This document shows, piece after piece, positions 43,304 to 50,944 of a DNA stretch of 50,944 nucleotides. Source of the DNA: Prevotella sp. GTDB lineage: Bacteria; Bacteroidota; Bacteroidia; Bacteroidales; Bacteroidaceae. The stretch covers positions 1 to 50,944 of the forward strand of contig JAEEHW010000071.1 in NCBI GenBank assembly GCA_016281055.1. Reading direction: 5' to 3'. The first letter of the stretch is position 1, and every line of letters starts with the position of its first letter. A model generated the notes under the pieces. It was not told where the DNA came from. It made no database searches and was given only the letters and a program-made list of their open reading frames with translations. The position numbers were made by a program, and so were the translations under genes.

Positions 43304-44830
43304 ATGTCAACCGTCTCACGTGTCATAAAGAATACGAGTTACCTGTATCTCAAGATGGGAATAACTACTTTCGTTACGTTATATTCCACCCGTCTTGTTT
43401 TGGCTACGCTGGGAGAATCGGATTTCGGAGTGTTCCACGTCGTAGGCGGCATAATCTCCATGTTAGGATTCCTTAATCTTGCCATGGCGAATGCATCATA
43501 CCGTTTTTTGTCGTATGCAGAGGGGGAGAATAATCTTGAGGAGAAGAAAAAAGTATTCAATATCAGCATTGTGATGCACTGCATTATAGCATTACTCACA
43601 ATGCTGTTATTGTTTGCGGCGATGTTTCCTTTGTTCAATGGAATACTCAACATAGAACCAGACAGGGTGATTGCAACCAAAACGATATATGTAGGCATGA
43701 TTTTCAGCGCAGCATTAATTGTGATAAATGTCCCCTACGATGCCATGCTGAATGCTCATGAGAATATGCTCTACTATTCTCTGATAGCCATCTTTGAGGC
43801 ATTACTACGGTTAGGCATTGCATTTGCCTGCATATATACTTCGTATGACAAACTCATATTCTTTGGGATCCTGTCTGCTGCAGTGCCGATAGTGACACTG
43901 ACTATTTCAAAGATATATTGCCACAAGCATTACGAAGAATGTGTCTTATCGCCTTTCAAATATTGGGATTACTCCATAGCAAAGAAGATGGCAACTTTTT
44001 CGGGCTGGAGTTTCCTAACTGCCATAACCGACCTTGCAACCTTTCAGGGTATAGGTGTCGTGTTGAACCATTTCTATGGTGCCACACTCAACGCAGCACA
44101 GGGAATATCCAACCAAGTGAGGGCTTACCTGTCAACTTTCTCGGAAAACATGAAAAAAGCCCTAAACCCTGTTATCATGAAAAAGGCGGGAGCAAAGGAG
44201 TATGCGGTGATGAATGCAGCCTCTATAAGTGGTTGTAAGTTTAATGCACTGATGACATTGTTCTTCACAGTACCTTTTATAATAGAGGCACCTTACATAC
44301 TTGAGTTGTGGCTTAAGCACGTGCCACAATGGAGTATGACATTCTGTGTATTCCAAATGACAATGATCATCATCACGCAGATGGCGCAGCCGCTGGCTAT
44401 CTCCATTTACGGCATGGGCAACATAAAAGCTTTCGCCATCTGGAAGAGCGTGATGAACATATTGCCATTAGCCATAACATATGTTTGCTTCAAATGTGGA
44501 GGCAGCCCCTATTGGCTGTATATCCCAATGATTGTTGTGTGGGCTTTCTGTGGCGACATCGTAGTTGTGACATATGCGAAGAAAGTCTGCAATATGAGAC
44601 TGTGTGATTATATGAGGGGAGTCGTGCTACCTGTTATAGGTATAACAGTTATCATGTTTGTATTTGGACTGTGTGTACACTTCTTATTAAGTGAAGGACT
44701 CTTACGTCTTGTATTGTGTTTCCTTTTTACCACGATAGGATTGGTGGGAGCTACATTCTTGTTTGGACTTAGTGTAGAGGAAAGGAATACTGTACGTGAA
44801 CTAATAGCCCAAAGAAAGTTAAGAAAATAA
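43304..44830 (+). CDS. wzx: Wzx-type polysaccharide flippase
   Basis: The 508-residue membrane protein has about 12-14 helices and the MATE/Wzx-like layout (NTSYLYLKMGITTFVTLYSTRLVLATLGESDFGVFHVVGGII at the start). It should flip the lipid-linked oligosaccharide across the inner membrane. Its presence with a polymerase shows a Wzx/Wzy-dependent locus. Confidence 0.88.
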   Translation: MSTVSRVIKNTSYLYLKMGITTFVTLYSTRLVLATLGESDFGVFHVVGGIISMLGFLNLAMANASYRFLSYAEGENNLEEKKKVFNISIVMHCIIALLTMLLLFAAMFPLFNGILNIEPDRVIATKTIYVGMIFSAALIVINVPYDAMLNAHENMLYYSLIAIFEALLRLGIAFACIYTSYDKLIFFGILSAAVPIVTLTISKIYCHKHYEECVLSPFKYWDYSIAKKMATFSGWSFLTAITDLATFQGIGVVLNHFYGATLNAAQGISNQVRAYLSTFSENMKKALNPVIMKKAGAKEYAVMNAASISGCKFNALMTLFFTVPFIIEAPYILELWLKHVPQWSMTFCVFQMTMIIITQMAQPLAISIYGMGNIKAFAIWKSVMNILPLAITYVCFKCGGSPYWLYIPMIVVWAFCGDIVVVTYAKKVCNMRLCDYMRGVVLPVIGITVIMFVFGLCVHFLLSEGLLRLVLCFLFTTIGLVGATFLFGLSVEERNTVRELIAQRKLRK

Positions 44831-44858
44831 TAACATTAGTAAATGATCTCTTACACAT

Positions 44859-46061
44859 ATGAGAATTCTTGGTATTAACTCTTGGTATAATGGATCTACG
44901 GGTAATATCATGCAGATGTGTGCCAGCGAAACACGTAAACGTGGGCACGAGGTTGTGATGTGTTGTCCATTTACTCTAACAAATAAAAATCTAAAGAAAG
45001 ACAATACACAGTGGTTGTTTGGTCAAATTATACTGCGTAAGTTGAGTGAAAAACTGGCTTACCTTACTTCAAAGAACGGATGTTTTAATCGCATAGACAC
45101 ATGGTTGCTACTACGCAGAATAAAGAAGTGGCGTCCTGATGTGATACATTTGCATAACTTGCATCCTGATTATATAAATCTCCCGTTGTTGTTTTCATTT
45201 ATAAAGAAAAACAATATCCCTGTTGTATGGACGCTACATGACTGCTGGGCTTTTACTGGAGGGTGTGCACATTTTGAAAAAGGTTGTTCTAAGTGGAAAG
45301 AACAATGCTATGGCTGTAAGTTATACAGAGTGTATCCTGCAAGTATGTTTGACAATTCAAGAAGGAAGTATATACAGAAAAAACAATGGTTCACGGGAGT
45401 GGACAATATGGTATTGTGCACACCCTCTAAGTGGCTGGCCAATCTGTGTGAGCAGTCGTTCATGTCAGATTATCCAATCAGGACTATAAACAACGGAATA
45501 GACCTGAACATCTTTTGTCCCCACAAAAGCAATATACGGGAAAGATTTTCAATAAAACGGCGATGGATGGTTCTTGCTGTTGCTTCAGGATGGACAGAAA
45601 TGAAGGGAGTTGATGTCGTCTGTCGGATTGCAGAGATGCTTTCAGATGACTATCAGGTAGTGATGGTGGGAGCAATAAATAAAGTGGAGAATTATATACC
45701 CAAAAATGTTATAACCATACAACGTACAGAGGACCAATGTATGCTGAGTGATATATATAGTGCTGCTGATGTGTTTATCAACCCTACTAGACAAGAGGTG
45801 TTGTCGATGGTTAATATAGAGGCAATAGCGTGTGGTACACCAGTCGTTACATTCCGTGCAGGTGGTGCTCCTGAAACAATTGATGATACTTGCGGTGTAG
45901 TTGTAGAACAAGAGGATGTTGCTGCTATGAAAAATGAAATTATAAGGATATGTGGGCAACACCCTTACTCTGTGGAAGCATGTTGTAAGCGTGCACAGAT
46001 ATTTGACAAACATAGAGTTTACAACAAGTATGTAGATGTATATGAGATGATTGTACAATGA
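44859..46061 (+). CDS. GT4 family glycosyltransferase with five-Cys insertion
   Basis: The 400-residue GT-B enzyme has the N-terminal NSWYNGSTGNIMQ, DVIHLHNLHPDYINL and the C-terminal NPTRQEVLSMVNIEAIACGTPVV site. After WTLHDCWAFTGGC comes a cluster of Cys129, Cys136, Cys143, Cys150 and Cys153, which suggests a metal or disulfide site. The enzyme at 49525-50722 has the same cluster, so the two are paralogues. Its stop overlaps the next start as ATGA. Confidence 0.92.
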   Translation: MRILGINSWYNGSTGNIMQMCASETRKRGHEVVMCCPFTLTNKNLKKDNTQWLFGQIILRKLSEKLAYLTSKNGCFNRIDTWLLLRRIKKWRPDVIHLHNLHPDYINLPLLFSFIKKNNIPVVWTLHDCWAFTGGCAHFEKGCSKWKEQCYGCKLYRVYPASMFDNSRRKYIQKKQWFTGVDNMVLCTPSKWLANLCEQSFMSDYPIRTINNGIDLNIFCPHKSNIRERFSIKRRWMVLAVASGWTEMKGVDVVCRIAEMLSDDYQVVMVGAINKVENYIPKNVITIQRTEDQCMLSDIYSAADVFINPTRQEVLSMVNIEAIACGTPVVTFRAGGAPETIDDTCGVVVEQEDVAAMKNEIIRICGQHPYSVEACCKRAQIFDKHRVYNKYVDVYEMIVQ

Positions 46062-47173
46062 CTCTGATATTTGATGACACTATAACCGGACACCATATGG
46101 AGTTTCTCTCTCACTATAGAGATATGGCTGTTCGCAATAAAGAAGAACAATACGTATTCCTTTTATGTCAGGGATTCAGACAAGCAAAGGAGAAAATTAA
46201 TTGGAAGGATGCTGAGAATATTAAGATAGAATATCTCAAAGAGAGTGAACAAGATAGTTGCCAATGTGGTAATGCCATTCTTAAGGCATGGAATAAATCT
46301 CAGATAGTCGCAAAAAAAGCAAAGAAATATAAGGCAGATAGAGTGCTTCTGACAACATTAATGGAATTTATGCCTTTCTTGTTGTTTTTGTTGCCGACAA
46401 GTTGTGTTTTGACGGGAATAATATATCGAATATTTTTACGCGATGACAAAATGAGCGGTATAAGACTCTGGCTTGAGAAATTCCGCTTCCTGCTGATGTC
46501 TAAATTTCACAGAAAAGGTATTTACTACATATTAAATGATAAAGGTAGCGTACAAAAGTTGAACGATATATATAATACTTCTAAATTTAGATTCTTACCT
46601 GATCCCATACCTGACATAAATAATAATGAAGTGCACGACATCAGAGATGAGTTAGGAATAAAAGAGGACAAATATGTCTATTTACATTTTGGCGGATTGA
46701 CTGAAAGAAAAGGTACCTTGGAGATATTAAAGGCAATTCTGATGGCAGATAGCGATGTATTGGCAGACAGGTGCTTTATCTTCGCAGGAAAGATATATGA
46801 TGACATCAAAGAGAAATTCTACAATCTGCTTGAGAAAGCAAGGCAAAAGACTGACATCTTGGTGTTTGACGAATTCTGCCAGTATGGTTTTCTCTACAAT
46901 CTCTGCCAAACATGTGACTGCATACTGATACCATATAAAATGGTAAACCTGAGCAGTGGCATACTGGGATATGCAGCCGTATTCAACAAACCTGTAATAG
47001 CCCCGGATAAAGGACTTATCGGCGATATCGTCAGAGATCATGGTCTTGGAATCAATTTGAAAGATGTTACGGCTGACGGTATTAGTAAAGCCTTTAAAGT
47101 GCAGCCTACAAACAAAAACAACAATTATGCAATCAGCAACTCTGTTGATAATTTCATCAATACATTAGCATGA
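46058..47173 (+). CDS. GT4-like glycosyltransferase
   Basis: The 371-residue protein has a GT-B C-terminal half (YVYLHFGGLTERKGTLEILKAIL; VNLSSGILGYAAVFNKPVIAPDKGLIG). The N-terminal half is poorly conserved and starts with DDTITGHHMEFLSHY. Overlaps both neighbours as ATGA, so translation is coupled along the operon. It is expected to add a sugar to the repeat unit. Confidence 0.85.
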   Translation: MTLIFDDTITGHHMEFLSHYRDMAVRNKEEQYVFLLCQGFRQAKEKINWKDAENIKIEYLKESEQDSCQCGNAILKAWNKSQIVAKKAKKYKADRVLLTTLMEFMPFLLFLLPTSCVLTGIIYRIFLRDDKMSGIRLWLEKFRFLLMSKFHRKGIYYILNDKGSVQKLNDIYNTSKFRFLPDPIPDINNNEVHDIRDELGIKEDKYVYLHFGGLTERKGTLEILKAILMADSDVLADRCFIFAGKIYDDIKEKFYNLLEKARQKTDILVFDEFCQYGFLYNLCQTCDCILIPYKMVNLSSGILGYAAVFNKPVIAPDKGLIGDIVRDHGLGINLKDVTADGISKAFKVQPTNKNNNYAISNSVDNFINTLA

Positions 47174-48420
47174 CAGATACAAAAACGTCACCATCAGTGA
47201 CAAACAAGAAGAAATATCGTCTGTCGGAATTCGGCCTATCACTGATAATGACAGCATTCCCTATGGCAATGTATTATCGTACCTTCATCGACGATGTGCC
47301 TATAGGTAATTTTTTCATGCTGATGGGTGTACTGTTTCTTTTTCCTTACAAAAACTTTGTCAAAACATTTCAAACCATGCGTTGGAACAAAGACATGGTT
47401 CTTCTGATAGTGTTCCAACTGGTAGCGTTGTTATATTACTACATATCCAACTTCAACGATAATACATACTCACTATTCCATTATCTAATTATTGCCTTTG
47501 GTGTAGCACTGACCTATACAAGATTTGACAAGGATTTATGTCTGCATAATGCAATTCTGTGGATAGGTATAGAATCGTTCTTCTGCGCAATACTGGGATA
47601 CTATGTATTAGATTCCGGAATGGTGGAGATTCTCATCGACGAAATGGACAAGGACGAACGCATTCTTGATTATCTTACTATTTCAGGTGTCTGCGTTACG
47701 AATGTAGCCTGTTGCACTTATTTCATGGGAAAGAGTAATCGCAATGTGGTAAAAATAATATTATTTCTCTGTATATTCTTCGATTTCCTTGTTATCAACC
47801 TGACTCAAAAGCGCACACCATTTATCGTTGCCCTACTGATTGTCGCGATTTACTTATACAAGCAGTTGTCCGACAAAACTAAGAGAAACACAACCATGAT
47901 TATGTTGGTTGCCGTCTTTGCTTATTTCTTTGCTTCAATATACAAAGATATGTTGACGGACAACATGGCAAGTATATTCAACGGTATAGACGATTTCATC
48001 AACGGTACATACCAGTTGGAAGATACAAACTCTGCTTCGCAACGATATTATAACCGAGAAAAAGCCTTGGAAATCATATCACGCTTCACAACAGAGGAAT
48101 ACCTGTTTGGCAAAGGATATATGACATTATGGTTTGACAACCCATTGATGCAGAGTTACCTTGACATGGGAATATTCGGTGTAGTGTTTTGCTTCTATTT
48201 CTCTGTATGGATTCCAGTAAAAACATTATTCAGTAAGAAAATATACGACAACTATATCTTTTGGGCATTCTCCATGGCATCGTATGTAATGGTAGGGTGT
48301 ATGAGTACAGGACATCCATATTCACACAATAAATGGTTGCCAATATGTCTTCTTATATTTATTATAAATGGAGTCATATCAAAAGGTAGCACTCAACAAG
48401 ATTGTTATGCCAGAAAATAA
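47170..48420 (+). CDS. wzy: Wzy-type O-antigen/capsule polymerase
   Basis: The 416-residue protein has about ten or more membrane helices and a large hydrophilic loop near residues 260-330 (NSASQRYYNREKALEIISRF), the usual Wzy layout. It would polymerise the repeat units in the periplasm. Sequence conservation in Wzy is low, so the call rests on topology and context. Confidence 0.78.
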   Translation: MTDTKTSPSVTNKKKYRLSEFGLSLIMTAFPMAMYYRTFIDDVPIGNFFMLMGVLFLFPYKNFVKTFQTMRWNKDMVLLIVFQLVALLYYYISNFNDNTYSLFHYLIIAFGVALTYTRFDKDLCLHNAILWIGIESFFCAILGYYVLDSGMVEILIDEMDKDERILDYLTISGVCVTNVACCTYFMGKSNRNVVKIILFLCIFFDFLVINLTQKRTPFIVALLIVAIYLYKQLSDKTKRNTTMIMLVAVFAYFFASIYKDMLTDNMASIFNGIDDFINGTYQLEDTNSASQRYYNREKALEIISRFTTEEYLFGKGYMTLWFDNPLMQSYLDMGIFGVVFCFYFSVWIPVKTLFSKKIYDNYIFWAFSMASYVMVGCMSTGHPYSHNKWLPICLLIFIINGVISKGSTQQDCYARK

Positions 48421-49525
48421 CATGCAAGGCAAAACATGTTTCATACTGAATTTCGGTCCTCACTATAGATTCCCTATATATAAAAGAATAGCAGAGGAAT
48501 TTGATGCTGCATTCTATATAGGTGACAGAGGTGGTGACATTCTGAAGACTTTCAACTATGAAGAATTGTCTGGGTATAAGCGGACAGTAAAAAGGCACAA
48601 CATTTTCTATGGGTTCTATTGGCTCGGTGGCTCGGTAAATCCTATCTTCAAGAATTTTGACAGATATGTTATGACCGGTGAACCGATGTGCTTAAGCAAT
48701 TGGGTGATACTCTTACTTGCCAAACTATTTGGTAAGGAAACAATATCATGGACCCATGGTTGGTATGGACGTGAGCATGGTATAAAGAAATGGATCAAGA
48801 GTATATATTTCCGCCTTCATACCAAATGTATGTGCTATAATGAATATGGTGCACGGTTATTAATAGAGCAGGGAATTAAACCAGAGAATGTATGTGTGAT
48901 ATATAATTCTTTGGATTCCGACAAACAACGCCAGATAAGAAACCGGTTGACTCCTACTGAAATATATCGCTCGCATTTCAACAATGACAAACCTGTAATT
49001 ATCTATTGCGGCAGGATACAACGCTCAAAGAAGCTCAATCTGTTGATTGAAGCTGTGGCACGATTAAAAAGTGAAGGCATAGATGTGAATGCGGTGTTGG
49101 TAGGCAAGGATATAGAGGGAACTGACATGGCAACCATTGCGGAAAGACTTGGGGTGCAAGACAGAGTATGGTTCTATGGTCCATGTTATGAGGAGGAACG
49201 ACTTGGAGAACTCTTTTACAATGCAACAATGTGTGTGTCGCCAGGTAATGTAGGGTTGACTGCCATTCATGCCCTTACATACGGTTGTCCCGTAATAACA
49301 CATGATGATTTCCCTAATCAAATGCCAGAGTTTGAGGCGATACGTCCAGGCGTGACAGGGGATTTCTTTAAGGAGGACTCTGTAGAGAGTCTCACGGAGA
49401 AAATAAAAAACTGGTTGAACATGACGCTTGCAGAACGAGAGAGCGTTAGACAGCAGGCTTATCAAGAGATAGACGGGAAGTGGAATATACAGAATCAGAT
49501 TTCTGTATTGAGAAATATATTATAA
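48407..49525 (+). CDS. GT4 family glycosyltransferase
   Basis: The GT-B enzyme has CFILNFGPHYRFPIYKRIAEEF at the start, ETISWTHGWYGREHGIKKW in the middle and the site SPGNVGLTAIHALTYGCPVITH. Three in-frame ATGs are possible, at 48368, 48407 and 48422; the latter two avoid a long overlap with wzy, and I use 48407. It ends in TAATG, overlapping the next start by one base. Confidence 0.88.
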   Translation: MPENNMQGKTCFILNFGPHYRFPIYKRIAEEFDAAFYIGDRGGDILKTFNYEELSGYKRTVKRHNIFYGFYWLGGSVNPIFKNFDRYVMTGEPMCLSNWVILLLAKLFGKETISWTHGWYGREHGIKKWIKSIYFRLHTKCMCYNEYGARLLIEQGIKPENVCVIYNSLDSDKQRQIRNRLTPTEIYRSHFNNDKPVIIYCGRIQRSKKLNLLIEAVARLKSEGIDVNAVLVGKDIEGTDMATIAERLGVQDRVWFYGPCYEEERLGELFYNATMCVSPGNVGLTAIHALTYGCPVITHDDFPNQMPEFEAIRPGVTGDFFKEDSVESLTEKIKNWLNMTLAERESVRQQAYQEIDGKWNIQNQISVLRNIL

Positions 49526-50721
49526 TGCCGAAACTACTTCAAATAAATGTCAGTGCCAACTGGGGAGCACATGGTCGTATTGCGGAACAAATAGGGTTGT
49601 TGGCTCAACAAAGAGGATGGGAGGTATATATGGCCTACGGCAGACAGAATGGCGGCTCTGCTTTGAAGACTATCCGCATAGGAGGAAAGGTCAGTGTGGC
49701 ATGGCATGGGGTGGAATCCCTACTGCTTGACAACCAAGGGTTGGCATCAAGGATTGACACGAAGAGGTTGGTGCGGCAGATAAAAGAAATCCAACCCGAC
49801 ATCATTCACCTGCACAACATACACGGGTACTACCTGAACTACAAGATACTATTTGAGTTTCTCAAGGAATATGGTAAGCCCGTGGTATGGACTCTTCACG
49901 ACTGTTGGTCGTTTACAGGGCACTGCACTCATTTCGAATACAATGGTTGTTTCAAATGGAAAGAGCAGTGCCATGACTGTGTGAACCGTAAAGCATATCC
50001 CAAAAGTTTGTTCCTTGATCATAGTAGGAAAAACTACAATCTGAAGAAAAAACTTTTTCCTTCTTTAAGTAATCTTACCTTGGTATCGGTTTCAAAATGG
50101 CTTAACAACAATGTAAACTCGTCATTTCTTAATCGCACCAGAACAATGGTGATATATAACGGTGTAGATGTTGATACTTTTGCACCGCAAAAACGTATTG
50201 AACACAGTGGTTTTAAAATTCTTGGTGTAGCAAGTAATTGGAAGATGAACAAGGGATTGTCAGATTTCATACAATTACGCAAACTATTACCTGATAATTA
50301 TCACATAACACTCGTAGGATTAACACAAAAAGAAATAAAAAAACTGCCTCATGGTATAACGGGAATTTGTCGTACTGACAGAGTTGAAGAATTAGTATAT
50401 CTATACAGTAATGCCGATATATTTGTCAATCCCTCATACGAGGAAACGTTCGGTATGACTACCATTGAGGCACTTTCATGCGGAACACCATCTATAGTAT
50501 ATGATACTACGGCTTGTCCTGAATTAATAAACGAACAGGTGGGTAAGATTGTTCCTCTGTATGATGTCAAAAGATTGGCAGTCGCAGTGGAAGAAATATG
50601 CAAGCATCCTCAGTATTTACAAATGCGTAAGGACTGCAGGGAATATGTGACTGAACATTTCGACTGTAGGAATAAGTATCAGGAATATATCGACCTCTAC
50701 AACAAATTGATTAGTCAATGA
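49525..50721 (+). CDS. GT4 family glycosyltransferase with five-Cys insertion
   Basis: The ATG at 49525 gives 398 residues. Motifs are SANWGAHGRIAEQIG, DIIHLHNIHGYYLNY and NPSYEETFGMTTIEALSCGTPSI. Cys127, Cys134, Cys142, Cys149 and Cys152 repeat the pattern of the enzyme at 44859-46061. It is overlapped by the next start (ATGA). Confidence 0.92.
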   Translation: MPKLLQINVSANWGAHGRIAEQIGLLAQQRGWEVYMAYGRQNGGSALKTIRIGGKVSVAWHGVESLLLDNQGLASRIDTKRLVRQIKEIQPDIIHLHNIHGYYLNYKILFEFLKEYGKPVVWTLHDCWSFTGHCTHFEYNGCFKWKEQCHDCVNRKAYPKSLFLDHSRKNYNLKKKLFPSLSNLTLVSVSKWLNNNVNSSFLNRTRTMVIYNGVDVDTFAPQKRIEHSGFKILGVASNWKMNKGLSDFIQLRKLLPDNYHITLVGLTQKEIKKLPHGITGICRTDRVEELVYLYSNADIFVNPSYEETFGMTTIEALSCGTPSIVYDTTACPELINEQVGKIVPLYDVKRLAVAVEEICKHPQYLQMRKDCREYVTEHFDCRNKYQEYIDLYNKLISQ

Positions 50722-50944
50722 CCGACCTTACAGTAATCATCCCCACGAAAAATGAGGAAACAGACATAGAACGTTGCATCCGCTCCGTAGAAGGTTGGGT
50801 GAAACGCATCGTCATTGTTGACAGCGGCAGTACTGACCGAACCGTTGAGATTGCGGAAAGACTTGGGGTGGAGATAGTAAGGCATGAACCTTTCGTTGAT
50901 TACGGCAGACAGTTTAACTGGGCTATTGACAATCTGAGAATAAA
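50718..50944 (+). CDS. GT2 family glycosyltransferase (3' truncated), WaaE/KdtX-like
   Basis: Only the first 75 residues are in the window. TDLTVIIPTKNEETDIERC, VDSGSTDRTVEIAERLG and DYGRQFNWAID match the GT2 group that includes the WaaE/KdtX heptose-region glucosyltransferases. It belongs to the same operon. Confidence 0.85.
   Translation, partial: MTDLTVIIPTKNEETDIERCIRSVEGWVKRIVIVDSGSTDRTVEIAERLGVEIVRHEPFVDYGRQFNWAIDNLRI

Overview
The window looks like a Bacteroidales chromosome, most likely Prevotella or a close relative. Promoters match the Bacteroidetes pattern (TTTG, 19-20 bp, TAnnTTTG), most genes lack a Shine-Dalgarno sequence, and the gene content is typical of the group: glycine-lipid genes, an OMPP1/FadL porin, a GH2 enzyme with signal peptide, NigD-like and other lipoproteins, a membrane pyrophosphatase. 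The left edge cuts a sodium/proton pyrophosphatase and the right edge cuts a glycosyltransferase.

Layout. 1-5.6 kb: the pyrophosphatase, an AT-rich pair of small membrane proteins preceded by a promoter and a long structured leader or ncRNA, a metallophosphoesterase lipoprotein and a small Gly-rich protein. 5.6-6.5 kb: a gene-free stretch with dispersed repeats. 6.5-12.2 kb: an ACP-based cluster (O-methyltransferase, ACP, glycosyltransferase-acyltransferase fusion, MMPL exporter, second ACP) that resembles an aryl polyene/dialkylresorcinol cluster without its ketosynthases. 12.2-15.6 kb, minus strand: a SGNH-fold protein, an esterase and an ABC exporter in one tight operon. 15.8 kb: a small His-rich exported protein. 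16.4-20.1 kb, minus strand: a GH2 glycosidase followed by a compact adenylating enzyme. 20.8-25.1 kb: proA, then glsB and glsA for glycine lipids, then a WYL regulator. 25.2-30.9 kb: ddl, a PlsC-type acyltransferase, a lipoprotein, a Gate-domain membrane protein, a radical SAM protein and a glycosyltransferase. 30.9-40.1 kb: rmuC, a probable small RNA, a DASS transporter, a CE1-like esterase, a SprT-like protein, a FadL-family porin, an AraC regulator and a patatin. 40.4 kb to the end: a long leader and a polysaccharide locus (two acyltransferases, six glycosyltransferases, Wzx, Wzy) with many ATGA-type overlaps.

Many genes concern acyl chains and the envelope: ACPs, the LPLAT fusion, GlsA/GlsB, the PlsC-like enzyme, the patatin and the FadL porin. 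The most unusual material is non-coding. It includes a long hairpin leader with a competing strand, a promoter-terminator unit with twin 14-16 bp operators, a leader module found upstream of two unrelated genes and duplicated at one, 22-bp tandem arrays in several intergenic regions, and two long hairpins that share a 43-bp centre but have different arms. All statements come from reading the sequence; no database search was run.
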